A DNA stretch of 64,000 nt from Branchiostoma floridae. Lineage: Eukaryota; Chordata; Leptocardii; Amphioxiformes; Branchiostomatidae. The position numbers and the translations under genes were made by a program. Location: positions 17,976,647 through 18,040,646 of the forward strand of contig NC_049991.1 of assembly GCF_000003815.2 (NCBI RefSeq), given 5' to 3'. This document shows, one piece after another, positions 1 to 11,196 of this stretch (position 1 is the first letter of the stretch; each line of letters opens with the position of its first letter). Under the pieces are notes generated by a model. It worked only from the letters and a program-made list of their open reading frames with translations. It was not told the origin of the DNA and did no database searches.

Positions 1-2159
1 AGCAGAAAGTGACGGGGTTCTACGTTTACATCGTCGACACAACAAAAAATGGCTGCTCTATCAGTTGCAGTTCTCCCCTGGGCTCGGACCCTCCCTCCTC
101 TTCACCTGTTTTGCCTCCCGTATTTTTCTCCCGAAGTACCCTTGTCAGTTGAGGCGTCGTCTCATTTGTTCTCCCTCTCTGGTTGCGTTGTCATGGAAAC
201 GCTACGGTCGTCTGCAGCAAAGTCGTCTGTGACAAACTCAGCTGGACACTGTTTTGGGTTTTCCCAACTCACTGACCCTGCTCCACTGAGCTATATCATA
301 GTGTTTTGTGGACACGCCTAGAGTTGTCATTCCGGTTCTGACAGGGATGACTAACAAACTAGCTAGCCTCAGGGAAGACAGACAACCATCCCTCGTATTT
401 AAATTGTGGTAACAACCTTTGGGGTCAGAGGCCAAATTGTCTGAGTTGAATGACTTTTTACTAGTGCTTCAATCTTTCTCTCTCTCTTTCTTTCGCTCTC
501 TCTCTCTCTCAAACACACACACACGCACACGCACACACACAAAAAGTATCCAGGTGTGCCCTCATTCTTTTTAAGAAATCTAACGGAAGCGTCGTCTTCT
601 GAAAAGGTGGAATGGGAGGCTCATTGGCATACCTACAATCACTGGGATACTGCCAGAATCAGTAATGTTCTGACTTGCTAATTGCATGCATAAATGTGTA
701 CGACCGCTAGAGGGCGCTATTTTGCCACAAACCAACCGTCACCGTTTCTCAGTTCCAGTGCTAACAATTAGCACGATAAAGTACTTTAAAACCATCTGTG
801 GTTATCTTTTCTTTTCAAGCAGAGAAAGTAGTCCATCAATTTCTTTGTCAAGTCTTCAATAATACAGGTGTTCTACATCATATACAGAAACGCATTATGA
901 TTGGCTATTACTAGGTTTGTACGGAAAAAGAAAGAAGTATTAATTTGTTAATTTTTTTAGAGTAACCTAAGTCAGCGTCGGGTAATATTGCACTTTTCTG
1001 CCTATCCCGCTAAAAGCTCATCTTCCAAAATAACCTATCCTTACAAAACATGATAGAAATGGGAGAAGGGCCCTTGTTTGAAAACCCAGTACTACAGCCT
1101 AAATAGTACAGTACATACTATTTTCAGTACGTATAACAATGATAAATGTTATCTATTTGTTCATTTCTGTTTTCTTTTGCTATGGTGGGTCTCTCAATGG
1201 CTGCGCACTACTGTTTCAGAGATATGCACTGATCGACTACTTAGTATAGATATACATACAAGCAGTATATACAAGACAACTAGTTGTTTGGTCACGGTTT
1301 AATCAAAAACGATTTCAGTCCACAGAATTTTTTTTGAATATATACATATTGTTAGATATATACATATGTATAACAAATTACTCATTTTGAAATTTGTCAG
1401 GAATATTCCAAGTAAAGGTGAAGGGGTGCTCGATATTTTCACTGAAAGCAAAAATGTAAAAATAAGAAAACGTCAAGTTAACTTTACAAGAGAGGGGGTA
1501 TTTGTATGCATCCTTCTAAAAACTTTCACATGGAATAGCCATCAATATATATATAGAAACGTTATATCATTGTAAATTTACAGCCTCATTCGATACTTTA
1601 CAGACAGTATACAAAAATAGAGGATGAATACCCATGTTAACTACATTATACTAGTAATAGCCAAAAAAAAACTGAGTTTCATTGACCTTTAGTGTAAAAA
1701 AAACACAAGAAATATATAAAAATGTTACGTGCAATATTTGGACCAGGAGTAGAATTTATGTCAATATCCATTACTAGCCAATATGACAAATGATACAATC
1801 ATCACATTTGTACAGATATGACATGTGCATATGAAGGTTTGTATGGCACATTCCCCACGAAATTCCTCATAGATTTTTGGAATGTTCACAAAAAAAATCT
1901 CTCATATCTTTAGCAGTGTGCGAATGTACTCAATAATTTCTGACAGCTTTTGGCAATGTTCTTGGAATGTTTTTGTAAAAAAAAATATTCATATTCTTTT
2001 TATGAGTCGAAGCTAGAGTTATTTTGCTTAAAATGACTATTTACAGCTTCTTGTTGTGGAAATATATATCTTTAGTTCTGTAAATATACAGTTCTCTGTT
2101 GGCATTTTGTAAGAATACTATAGAAATCTCTTCCTAGCTCGTCGGTGGTCTGTGAACTG
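1..2159. other. 3' flank of the constant exon; no gene seen
   Basis: AT-rich DNA downstream, on the minus strand, of the constant terminal exon. It probably includes that exon's 3' UTR. I found no convincing poly(A) signal on the minus strand. Open frames on both strands at 40-430 have no domain, no good splice sites and no neighbour support. A pyrimidine/CA microsatellite lies at about 475-540. Confidence 0.4.
475..540. repeat. CT-rich then CA-rich microsatellite
   Basis: A run of ctctct-type sequence passes directly into cacaca-type sequence. It is low-complexity DNA with no coding potential. Confidence 0.85.
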
Positions 2160-2382
2160 CTAGAGTTTCTCGTTGACTACTGTGCTGTACGCTGGTGGTG
2201 GCGGCAGATCGCTGGTACCAGCCGAGTACTGCGTGTTGTAGTTGTCCGAGGTGTTGTAGGTAAAGCCGTACTGAGGTGGGGGTGCTGGTCCCGAGGGCGG
2301 TGGTGCCGAGGGCGCAGGACCGAATCCCCCGGCCGCCGCTGGTCCTGGGTAGGGTTGGGATCCAGGGTACGGCTGCCCCGCA
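2160..2382 (-). CDS. Constant terminal exon (PPxY tail) of the V-exon locus
   Basis: A 3' coding exon of 223 nt that begins after a strong acceptor (pyrimidine tract then ttacag, read on the minus strand; AG at 2384-2383) and ends at a TAG stop at 2162-2160. It encodes about 73 residues, rich in Pro, Gly, Tyr and Ala. PYPG is repeated near its start, and the C-terminus reads PPPPAYSTVVNEKL. PPAY is a PPxY motif, the usual ligand of WW domains such as those of Nedd4-type ubiquitin ligases; such a role here is inference. The first base completes a codon begun upstream, so the incoming intron is phase 2. That phase matches the donors of V1-V5, V7-V10 and V14. No second copy of this exon is visible between the V exons, so it is the best candidate shared 3' end. 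Confidence 0.75.
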
Positions 2383-2486
2383 CTGTAAGAGGAGAATTCA
2401 GTGTCATTATCTTGACGGATAACTTCATTAGAGGAACAAACGCACGATAAAGATAAAGGTAACATCAGTCCCATAGCCATCTTTAA

Positions 2487-2690
2487 GGCTAAGGTCACAT
2501 TTCCAAACCGGGGCCCGGCCGGACAGCTTTTGGAAGCGAAAGGAATGACATAAAAGACATCAAAATACACAAAATGTGAAAATACGATTCATGGGCATGA
2601 TATGTGCATATTTCTAGATATACATTTTAATTTTTCGTTTCTTAAAACATCCCTGCCGGGCCCCGGTTTTGAAATGTGTCGACCTTAGCC
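2487..2690. mobile_element. MITE with TAA target duplication
   Basis: A 204-bp non-coding element with terminal inverted repeats. The left end reads GGCTAAGGTCACATTTCC and the right end is its near reverse complement, followed inward by a ggccccgg-rich stretch on both sides. It is flanked by TAA on each side (2484-2486 and 2691-2693). Three-base TWA duplications and GGC-type ends are typical of PIF/Harbinger non-autonomous elements. It lies in the putative intron just before the constant exon. Related end fragments are visible near 23400-23515 and 26375-26470. Confidence 0.75.
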
Positions 2691-2693
2691 TAA

Positions 2694-3678
2694 GGCCGTA
2701 AGGGCAGTGGGTTGTTATACATTGTGTCTAGGTATTGGAAGGCTGAACCCAAAGCTCTCCTCCCACCGCTGTTAACATCATCAACCGCGACGTCAGGCAC
2801 CTAATTGCACACCTATAGGGAGAAGAGTCATGCGGGATGTCAAGTGCCTTTCAAGCTTACGTCATAGTGTCATGAGCTTGAATGATAACTTCACTAGACG
2901 ACCAGACGTATTGAACCCTCGGGAATAGTACTGTGAAGATAAAATGAATCGGTTAATGGTCATCTCCATCTGTCCGGTTAAGGGCTGGAACCCTGAAAGG
3001 GTGGGGGGGGGGGGTGGCTTATTGTCAACAACTTTTTCAAATAAGTATTCTAAATGGAAATGGTCTATCTAAGCACGGAGATCACAAATGATAGGCAAGT
3101 ATTGAGAAGTACACACGCACGCACGCATACGTCAACTTCGTCATTATAAAAAAAGTAAGGTGATCTCGCCATGAATACTACACATGACCCCGGCTTAATA
3201 TGTACATATTCTACAAGAGTTTTACGAAATATCCTGTTCCCTGTCCACAATTTCTATAAATACCCCTCCCCCCTCAGTGTACCCAGAGTGCAGCGCGCGA
3301 CAGTTCATCCGTGACCTTGCCGACATTTTGTTCTTCTTTCGCCATTACGTACGTGTACAACTTAACAACTTCCCAAGAAAACTTTCTAACGTTACTAACA
3401 AAGAACTCAAACTTGACACACGTAATGGACATACATAGAAGAACACTTCGCTGAACATTGTAACTGTAAATGTACTGCACTTGGCTTGATGATAATCATT
3501 TCTAATCCGTTAACGTTAGTCAGATAAAAAAAGGTTAAAACCTTCTTGGTCAGACGAAGACATGCTATTTTTCAGTGAACGAAAACTACTTGCTGCTTTG
3601 TTTTCGTATGACAAAAGTGAAACTTTGGAAAGCCCTTAAAATGTAGGTAGCTAATCTTCCTGGACGTACAAACTGCCA
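2694..3678. other. Putative last intron between V1 and the constant exon
   Basis: AT-rich non-coding DNA with a G-run at about 3001-3013. At 3280-3330 there is a block (gtacccagagtgca...ccgtgaccttgccgac) that recurs at 6716-6766, and in part at 5019. It appears to mark the edge of the duplication unit that carries V1, V2 and V3. No additional exon was recognised. Confidence 0.5.
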
Positions 3679-3712
3679 TTATAGGATTTCATGATATATT
3701 TTGCCGTGATAC

Positions 3713-4215
3713 CTTGGGTAAGAAAAGTCAGCCATCGGCTGTCCCGGTATCGTTCCACCGAATGCCGTAGGATCGGGAGCCGTGGGCTGTGCGCCCTGTG
3801 GGGGCTGGGGAAGGGTCCCTGCTGCTTGCTCAGGCTGGGAAGTAACTGCCTCCTGTCCGGCCGGACTAGTCGCCGCCTCCTTCGCCGCCCTGCGTTTACC
3901 GCGGGCGCACAAGAACACCCCCGCCACAAGCAGTGCTCCTCCAATGCCGAACATCATCAAAGGCATTAAACTGACGTCTGCCAGTAGGACAATCACGGGG
4001 ATTCCTGACAGTATTATGAATACCGCATGAATAAGGAAGCATACGCCCAGGGTAGTGTATGACCGCGCAGCGCCCGGTCCCGAGAAACTGAGCGGAACCC
4101 CGCCGCCACCGCCACCCCTTCGGCGACCACCACGGCGTTGAAAGTGATGATGATGATGTCGGGCGCGGCGGCCTGCTCGGCCTGCCCGGCCTCCCCTTCT
4201 CTCTCCTTTACCCAT
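3713..4215 (-). CDS. V1: two-TM variable exon, ends at phase-2 donor
   Basis: The start is the ATG of MGKGERRGG; an upstream in-frame GTG also opens the frame but lacks family support. The exon codes 167 residues plus two bases. Residues 1-40 are Arg/Gly/His-rich with five consecutive His. TM1 is about 56-77 and TM2 about 84-103, ending FLCARGKRR. A Pro/Gln/Ala-rich tail ends GQPMADFSYP. The donor is AG|GTATCA, with GT at 3712-3711 splitting an AGG codon after two bases. If unspliced, the frame runs on only to 3679, which would add a short tail. The charged flanks predict a small double-spanning membrane protein. The family is unknown to me, and no catalytic motif is visible. V1 is the closest V exon to the constant exon (about 1.3 kb). 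Confidence 0.75.
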
Positions 4216-4374
4216 CTTGGCATGCACAGAACTTAAGTTAAGACACGGTGACCGACTAATAGCAGCGCCTTACACCTCTTCACAAAGCCGCGTTTCAAAG
4301 TTTGAAACGCAGGTGTACTTCAAAACGCCTCAAGGAAAAAAACAACCTACAGGCCGCCATTATACCTTCGTGAC

Positions 4375-4458
4375 ACACACTGCGTTTACCTGGCGACGAG
4401 GATTGCTCATGTGTCCACAGGAACAATAGTGGCAGATCGGGTTACAACTGAGCTAAAA
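4375..4458 (-). promoter_or_regulatory. Conserved upstream block of V1
   Basis: A block shared with the DNA upstream of V2 (6161-6232) and, more weakly, V3 (7921-8000). Shared features are gcgtttacctggcgacg, then a tccacaggaacaatagtgg-type stretch, gatcgggt, and a CAGCTG-like box with ggataaa. It lies about 160-240 bp upstream of the V1 ATG. Conservation inside otherwise diverged DNA suggests a promoter core for subfamily I. Confidence 0.45.
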
Positions 4459-5486
4459 GAAACCTATCCGTTTGCTCCAATCCTTTTGATTACTTAAATC
4501 TACGGCAATTGTGTAAGAAGAAGACGTAAAGTAGCTTAAGGAGTTGACAACAGTCGTCGACAACATTTCTGTGGTCCGTTGTAACTAGAAATGTGTAAAA
4601 TAGCGTGAACCTTTCACTACACGAAAGAAGTCACCTGTAACTGACCACAACATGGCTGTCAGCGTATTCAGCACATGTGACAGGTAAACAAAGGTGCGGT
4701 ATATAAAGACAAGAAGACCACGTGAGAACGGGCGTGTCGTCTGTGAACACTGTCGGCTTACATAGAACGGGGTACCGTTACAAATGTTGAACTATTGACC
4801 GCGATTGACGTCAACTTTCGAGAGGGATACACATAGACGCAAAAAAACATCTGATCATAAATACAACTAACACCAGAGATACATGCCTCCACTACAAGAT
4901 ATAGTCCCTTTCTTATAAGAAGATTATTTTGACAGGTAGAAGATAGCTATAAGGCCTTACTCAAGTTAGTCTAGGAAGGCATTTATGATGTGCATAAAGT
5001 CAACATAGAGGCCATGACTGTACCCAAAGTGCAATGCACTGTCCCCAAGTCGTCATGAAATACATCAGATTCTACAAATATATATATAACTTAAAAGCAG
5101 TGCAAGCTTTCATACTATGAACGAATGACACGAAAAAAAAAATGAAACTCTCCACTTCTATACCATAACCAACTCTCTGGTCAGGGGAAGTGTGCTTATG
5201 ATTACTGAGAGAAGCATACGCAGGACAATTGCTATGTTGCTTTGTATTGCTGCTGCAGTGTTTTAGGGTAAGGTTGAAGCATTCTTTGCATCGTCCTTGT
5301 TTACCTTGGTCAGAAGGTCATGTTTTGGATAGTGTTCGTATGTGTCTGTCTGTGTGTGTTTTAACACGACAACTCGTAAAGGCCTGAACGAAGTGCCTTG
5401 ATATTTGTTATATGAGTAGGTCTTGATGGCACCTAAAAAGTATTAGATTTTAGACCCCCTAGCTACAACACAATACGCTGTAATAC
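4459..5486. other. Intergenic, V1-V2
   Basis: No gene is recognised. The segment 4651-4735 (catggctgtcagcgtattca... followed by ggtatataaagac) has a clear paralogue at 6382-6465, so the duplicated unit extends at least 450 bp upstream of each coding exon. The rest is AT-rich. Confidence 0.5.
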
Positions 5487-6025
5487 CTCGGATACGAAAG
5501 TCCTGACATAGCCATCGGCTGTCCTGGCATTGCTCCACTGAAGTACATGGGATCGGGAGCCGTCGGCTGTGCGGGTTGGAGAAACACCCCTGCCGTTTGC
5601 GGAGGCCCTGTGGGTCCCACTGTCCCAGTAGTGTCCTGTGTGGTCGGATTTGTAGCCGCCGCCTCCGCCGACTTGCGTTTGGCGCGAGCACACATGAACA
5701 TGGCCGCCACAAACAGTGCACCTCCGATGCCGATCATGATCAGCGGGTAGTAATTTCCTGAGTCAAAGCCCGAGAATATAACAGTCATGGGGATTCCGGA
5801 GAATAGCAGAAATAAGGAGATCATGAACAGGCTGATGCCGGCGGAATAGTATCTCGCTCCAGCGCCCTGCGACCCCGAGAAGTTGAGCGTAATCCCCCGG
5901 CCACCTCCACCACCTCGACGACGGTTCAAGCCACCACCAAGACGGCGGCGCTGTTGAAAGTGATTATGATGATGTCGAGCGCGGCCTGCTCTGGCTCGGC
6001 CACCCCTTCTCTCTCCTTTCCCCAT
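5487..6025 (-). CDS. V2: two-TM variable exon, ends at phase-2 donor
   Basis: ATG of MGKGERRGG. The exon codes 179 residues plus two bases. The head (1-45) is Arg/Gly-rich with HHHNH. TM1 is about 62-84 and TM2 about 94-112, followed by MCARAKRK. The tail is Thr/Gly/Pro-rich and ends GQPMAMSGLSYP, like V1. The donor is AG|GTATTA with GT at 5486-5485, phase 2. The frame continues unspliced to a stop at 5459. V2 is V1's closest relative, and the two share upstream DNA as well as coding sequence, so a whole unit of about 1.7 kb was duplicated. Confidence 0.75.
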
Positions 6026-6160
6026 CTTGGCACAGAACTTAAGACACGGTGATCGACTGCTAGCAGTGCCTCACAGCTCCTCACAAAGCTCTGAAACGCA
6101 GCCGGACTTCACAAGGTCCAAGGAAAAACTACAGGCCGCCATTTTACCTACATGTACGTG

Positions 6161-6232
6161 ACTCACACTGCGTTTACCTGGCGACGCGACCACAGGAACA
6201 ATAGTGGCCGATCGGGTTACAGCTGGGATAAA
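6161..6232 (-). promoter_or_regulatory. Conserved upstream block of V2
   Basis: The paralogue of the V1 block: gcgtttacctggcgacg, ccacaggaacaatagtgg, gatcgggtt, then CAGCTG and ggataaa. It lies about 135-205 bp upstream of the V2 ATG. Confidence 0.45.
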
Positions 6233-7115
6233 GGGAATCTAGCACGGAATGCTCCAATATGTTTAACTTCTTAGGTTTACAACAATTGTGTAAAGAAGCG
6301 TAAGAAGTTGTATAGTAGTCAACATGATACCTGTAGCTAACAAAATGCGTGAATATTAAAATTGCATGTAACAGACCACAACATGGCTGTCACCGTATTC
6401 ATTACACGTGACAGGTAAACAACTGTGCGGTATAAAAACAACCTGACAAGAAGACCATGTGACAGCTTATAAAGAATGGGGCACCGTTACAACTGTTGAA
6501 CTGTTGACCGTGCTTTCGGCAAGGTTTTGGAGACTTACACGCAAAAGCTTTAATTCGTCACGAGATGATCTGACCATAGATACAACTGTGACACTGGCGA
6601 TATAAGACTCCGTTTAAGAGATGTCCTCCTTGTTGCCATCAGTTAATCTGAAAGCTTTTAGGAGTCATTTGAGATATGTGATTGCTGTGCGTAATGTCTA
6701 CATAGAGGTTATGATTGTACCCAGAGTGCAACGCGCGTCAGTGAATCCGTGACCTTGCCGACATTTTGGACCCAAGTTGCCATTGAGATCATTTACGACT
6801 TTTAAAAGAACTGCCAAGCAAGCGTTATTCTTAAAAAAAATACTTCTAGATCTGCTATAAAGAACCTGGGATACGTGTTGGAAATACATGAAAGAAAACG
6901 CTTTTAAACTCTCATCTCCGCTGTTAGACTGTAACTAATCCTCTGGTTAGGTGAAAGTGAATCTGTGCTATTTATGAGTGAAGCAAACAAGACAATTGCA
7001 TAGAGCTAATCATGACAATTGCTCTGCTGCTTTATAATAGTACTGCATTTTGGGGTATGGCTGAAGAATTTTTTATGGCCATTTTCATTACATGTATCAT
7101 TACATGCTGAAATAC
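6233..7115. other. Intergenic, V2-V3
   Basis: Contains the paralogue of the V1 upstream DNA (6382-6465) and the unit-edge block at 6716-6766. No gene is recognised. Confidence 0.5.
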
Positions 7116-7618
7116 CTTGGTTGGGAAATGCCGGACGTGTCCATCGACTGCCCCGGCATTGTGTCACCGTGGGGCATAGCATCGGAAGCCGGTGTTTCTG
7201 TAGGTTGGAGAGACGTCCCTGTCGTTTGATGAGTCCCTGAGTCCCGTTCGACTGCGTTAGTGTTGGCTTCCGCCGCGGTCGGGTTAGTCGCCGCCGCCGC
7301 TGCCTTGCGCTTGGCGCTAGCGCACATGAACACCGCCAACGCCATCAACACTCCTCCGGCGGCGACCATTATCAAATGGTAGTACGAGTTGAAGTTCGTG
7401 GAGAAAACGACGGTGAGAGTGATTCCCGCGATCGTCAGGAATGACGCGAACGCGAACAGCCATATGCCGAAGACATAATGTCCCGTTCTAGAGCCCCGCG
7501 CCATGCCGATGGTACGGTGCAGGTAGGACCCTTGGGGACGATGGCGGCGGTGCTGGTGATGGTGCACGCGGCGACCGCCTGCCCTGGCCCGGCCGCCTCG
7601 TCTCTCACCCTTCCCCAT
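7116..7618 (-). CDS. V3: two-TM variable exon, ends at phase-2 donor
   Basis: ATG of MGKGERRGG. The exon codes 167 residues plus two bases. The head holds VHHHQHRRH. TM1 is about 48-72 and TM2 about 81-101, followed by ASAKRK. The tail is Ala/Thr/Glu-rich and ends MDTSGISQP. The donor is AG|GTATTT with GT at 7115-7114, phase 2. The unspliced frame ends at about 7100. Sequence and upstream DNA place it in subfamily I with V1 and V2, slightly more diverged. Confidence 0.73.
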
Positions 7619-7920
7619 CTCGGCACAGAACGGACACAGTCACCTACGTCTGAATGCTAGCCCAATACTAGTACTCCTCTGTGGTCTGCTGCTGCAATGG
7701 CATGGACACTCTGCAGCTGCAATCAGTCGATCTTCAACTCTCTCCACTGTGTCTTGTTCTTGTTCATCGCGAGCTTCCTTAGCTCCCGTGTTGTAGTATT
7801 CTTTCTGACCGCAACGATCCTGGTCCAATGTCTTTCAGGTCTGCCCCCAGTAGGCTCGGTGTCTCACTATCTCATTGAACAACCGCGTTTACAAGTCTAC
7901 ATTACCTGTATGCATGTGCC

Positions 7921-8000
7921 ATACTCTGTGTTTACCAGTTGAACTTGGTTGCGTCCACAAAACCAACAATGCCTGATCGGGTGTCAGCTGGGATAAAAGA
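7921..8000 (-). promoter_or_regulatory. Diverged upstream block of V3
   Basis: Recognisable from tgtgtttacc, gcgtccacaaaaccaacaat, gatcgggt, CAGCTG and ggataaaa in the same order as upstream of V1 and V2. It is farther away here, about 300-380 bp from the V3 ATG. Confidence 0.4.
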
Positions 8001-8047
8001 GGCCTTGCAGTACATTGCTTAAAATCTCTTTGCCCCCTTGTTCAAAG

Positions 8048-8171
8048 TACTGTAAATGCAATGGCATCCATTTAAGTTTGCGGGGACTTATTTTCGCGGT
8101 AGCGGGAAAATGGAGTGTTTGCGGTGGTTTTGAGCGAAGCGAACACCGCGAAAGTTTCTGCATTTACAGCA
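8048..8171. mobile_element. Palindromic MITE, TACTGTAAATGC ends
   Basis: Ends are TACTGTAAATGC on the left and GCATTTACAGCA on the right, with cgcggt/accgcg-rich internal sequence. The same ends bound a longer copy at 17209-17430. Non-coding. Confidence 0.6.
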
Positions 8172-9050
8172 CAAAAAATATTGCAAGCTTAAGGCGTCGT
8201 GAATAGTTAGAAACTTCCGTGTCGCATTGTAGCTGAGAAAAAGCACGGACCTTTTACTTTGTAAAAGAAGTGACAGCCGAGTACGACACCGAATACTGCC
8301 GTATCACAAAAACGGGATACCGTTACAACGGTCGAGCTATTGACAGTGCCTTTGGCAACGTTAATTAGACATGGACACAAAGGAAGCACTACGTCACATT
8401 TGTGTGGGGTCAAAGGTTACAGACCTTTGACCCGTCCGACATTCAAAAGGAGAGCAAGATTATAACGACTAAAAACCACAAATAGACTGAAGTAATGGTG
8501 ACAGCACATAAGCCTCCTTGAACTGTTACTTATGAGATATTTGCTGTTGTTGTCCTCAGACCATTTAGGTGATAACTGAAGGTTTAGAAGGACAATACAA
8601 CAAGGTTTGATCACTTAAGTTAGAACATGACGGGGTTGTGTAACAGGTGTCAATATCTCCATATGCAGAGGGTAAATGTTGGCGAAGCTTGCTGCATGTA
8701 GATTAGTCATCCCAAAACAACAGCAGGTAATTCTTTAGTTATTTTAATCGTTTATCACAGATTTTATGACCCTTACGACAATGAATAGTTGTTAAAGTTA
8801 AAATAATTAATGGCTTTGGGCATCACGTCTTTTTGGACAAAATATATCTGTTTACAAAATATAGACATATGTATAATAATAGAGCTGAGTGTTAGCTTGA
8901 CATTCCCTCTGTGACGGTATGATCTATTCTGAAGCAGGACTTAGCTCCGAATTTTAGAAAAATGAAAAGTTTGACCTATCTATTTTCGACTTAACAGTTA
9001 AGTGTGTTTAACACTTAACAGGGGATATCAAAAATGGACATGGTCTGTAC
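8172..9050. other. Intergenic, V3-V4
   Basis: AT-rich. No gene, RNA gene or PPxY-type terminal exon seen on either strand. Confidence 0.45.
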
Positions 9051-9619
9051 CTGAAGTCGGGATATGGAGGGGGTTGCTGGAAGCCTGGGTCCGGAAGCGA
9101 CTGTTGCAGTCCCCCGACAGATAGGGTTTGCATGGCGGTTCCCTCTACCTGCGGAACCCCCTCCTCCACTTGTTGCACCTGTGGCGTGGCGTCGTTGTTT
9201 TGTGCGCCGTTCCCAGCCTTACACCGGAGACCCCACGCCACCAGAATCTGTAGGATCCCGAAAGCCAGCATGGCGTAACCAAAGTAGGGGAGAACGCCAC
9301 CCGATCCTCTGTACATCACCGTCAGGATGATACCAGGAATCAGACAGAAGATTCCAAACGCGACAAGACGTGACTGTATCTGCGACCGTGCCGACTGATT
9401 TCTTGCAAAGACGACGTTGGAAACGCCCGTCGACGCCCCTTCCCCCGTACGGCAACTAGAACTAGAACTAGAACTAGAACTAGAACTAGAACTAGAACTA
9501 GAACGACCCTGGCGGTGTCTCCGTCGGTTGTTGTTGCGGCGGTGGTGCTGGACTCGGATTCTCCTGCGGCGACCCGCGGCCCGGCGACCCGCTCTACCCC
9601 TCGCCTCACCCTTACCCAT
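9051..9619 (-). CDS. V4: two-TM variable exon with Ser tract, phase-2 donor
   Basis: ATG of MGKGEARGR. The exon codes 189 residues plus two bases. The head is Arg-rich with QHHRRNNNRRRHR, followed by about 16 consecutive Ser (residues 40-55) encoded by a hexanucleotide repeat. TM1 is about 84-103 and TM2 about 109-131. The tail ends LPDPGFQQPPPYPDF; PPPY is itself a PPxY motif, unlike the other V exons. The donor is AG|GTACAG with GT at 9050-9049, phase 2; the unspliced frame ends at about 9008. It shares GIILT and the TM spacing with its neighbours but no upstream block, so it stands alone between subfamilies. Confidence 0.72.
9454..9505. repeat. Hexanucleotide microsatellite (aactag)n inside V4
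   Basis: About eight copies of aactag on the plus strand. Read on the coding strand it is AGTTCT, giving poly-Ser. A multiple-of-three repeat can change length without breaking the frame. Confidence 0.9.
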
Positions 9620-10534
9620 GCGTGCGTAGACTTTGTCTGTGTATCACAAACTCCACTGTCCAGGGCCCCTGGCCCCTCCCGGTAATGTTGTTCGGGTCGC
9701 TATAAGCACTATGTAAATGTAATCAGGGTTTAACCGTAGCTTTACAAGCCTTTATGGCTGCTAACTTTCAGCAAATCACGAACAGGTAGTCTCAGTGCAC
9801 TTGTTGGAGTACCGATGACACACTGGCATATGCACCGATTGCACAATGTTAAGAACTGTCTATTCATTGATAGGCTGCAAATAGGTGTTTGCTAACCCGT
9901 CGTTCCGGTCCACAGGAGTTGGAATCCAGGGGGAAAACAAACAAGAACCTGCGTCACTGACCAGGACATGCTAGAGGTCAGAGGTCAATAATGGAGTGCC
10001 ATACTGAATAGACGATGATATACGAGTCCACATGACTGGTTTAAATAAATCGTTTTCAGCATTACTGCCTTAGTGAAATCTAATTTTTGCTGATTGTGTA
10101 CAGATTTTAAATTGGTGGTTATTAGCATAACTTATGGCCTAAGTTTAACGCTTGTTGAGCTTACGAATCAATTTCTGTGATTAAGATTTTATGGACAGAA
10201 GGAAGTCGCTTTCTTTACATTACCTCCTTGAAAAATAACATAACACATCCGAGTGTAAAGTGGAGAAGATATAACCCAAGTTACGCGTCCTCAAGACGAC
10301 ATATAAAAACGAAAAAGGCTATTGAAGCAAGAGATGCAACCTCTTAGATCAAGAAAGGACAAGGAAAAATCCACCTGTACCGTAAACATAATATAGACCT
10401 GTTTTTTTCACTCCGTTTGTATCCCGTTGTATGCAGATGTATTTATGTATGTATGTATGTAGAAGACCGTAAGAAAGTAGCGGTACCTTTGTAGTGCCAT
10501 TAAAGATTTTAAAGCATATGGCCATTTGCGTTAC
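9620..10534. other. Intergenic, V4-V5
   Basis: AT-rich, with a tatgtatg run at about 10444-10462. No gene is recognised. The part near 10255-10500 is related to DNA found downstream of V6 and V7 (11800-12070 and 13920-14220), so it is a 3' flank shared by subfamily II units. Confidence 0.5.
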
Positions 10535-11127
10535 CTTTGCTGTCCTAGGTTTGACATCATCTCTTGATATTGGGGGCTGGACATTGCTTGTTGAAGCTGA
10601 GGGTTTTGCTGAGCGAGGTTTGCCATCATCTGTTGATACTGAGGATTGGCCATCATCTCTCGCTGTTGCTGTTGAACTTGAGGGTCTTGAATTTGCTGGA
10701 AGAGCGCAGACATCATCTGCTGAAGCTGAGGGTTTTGCTGCTGCTGCTGCAGGCCTACAACAGTCAGACCGTGCATGGTTGTGCCGTCCGACTGCACCGT
10801 CACTCCTCCAACCTGTTGCGCCTGGGTGGTGGGGTTGTTCCGGGCCTCTTCCCTGACCTTATGCGACAGCACGATCGACACCAGAAAGAGTAGACCCGCG
10901 AACCCGAGACAGCTGTACCCGATGATGGCCGGACCCTCCGGATCGCAGCAGAATAACGCTGTCAGGGTGATACCAGGGATGAGGAGTAAACAACTCATCA
11001 AACCGAGTCGTATCTGGATTCTTTGTGTCCGTGTGAGTGGTCCTGCTTCAACACCGAGACCGGGTGACGTCCCTCCCCAGGCGCGGTATCCAGAAAAAGG
11101 GTGGTGCCGTCCTGCTGTCCCACTCAT
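10535..11127 (-). CDS. V5: two-TM, Gln-rich variable exon; canonical start lost
   Basis: The usual MGKGE start is absent. The homologous DNA reads aatagtaaaggcgag, one base shorter than V7's aatgggtaaaggcgag. The first ATG in frame is four codons on (MSGTAGRHHPF). The open frame extends further upstream, but only from a TTG. From this ATG the exon codes 197 residues plus two bases. TM1 is about 41-60 and TM2 about 67-87. A Gln-rich tail of about 11-residue repeats (NPQLQQMM, NPQYQQMM, SPQYQEMM) ends SNLGQQ. The donor is AG|GTAACG with GT at 10534-10533, phase 2; an in-frame stop follows at once if unspliced. Whether the shortened head is functional is unclear. Confidence 0.65.
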
Positions 11128-11196
11128 CTCGCCTTTACTATTAACACGTTGAAACGCCTGGCAGCGGCAGTGGCATGGCTTACTGTGGAATCGACT

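Noticed and set aside
49-321. Plus-strand open frame and overlapping minus-strand frames
   Set aside because: No domain, weak splice contexts, and both strands open in the same place; likely incidental.
2177-2428. Overlapping minus-strand frame on the constant exon
   Set aside because: Ignores the strong acceptor and lacks phase match to the V donors.
9417-9629. LE-repeat and LV-repeat proteins over the V4 microsatellite
   Set aside because: Other-frame readings of the aactag repeat; only the Ser frame continues into the family membrane segments.
10494-10893. Plus-strand frames opposite V5 (also opposite V7, V9, V10)
   Set aside because: Leu/His-rich shadows of the Gln-repeat coding strand; the minus strand has the conserved family, start and donor.
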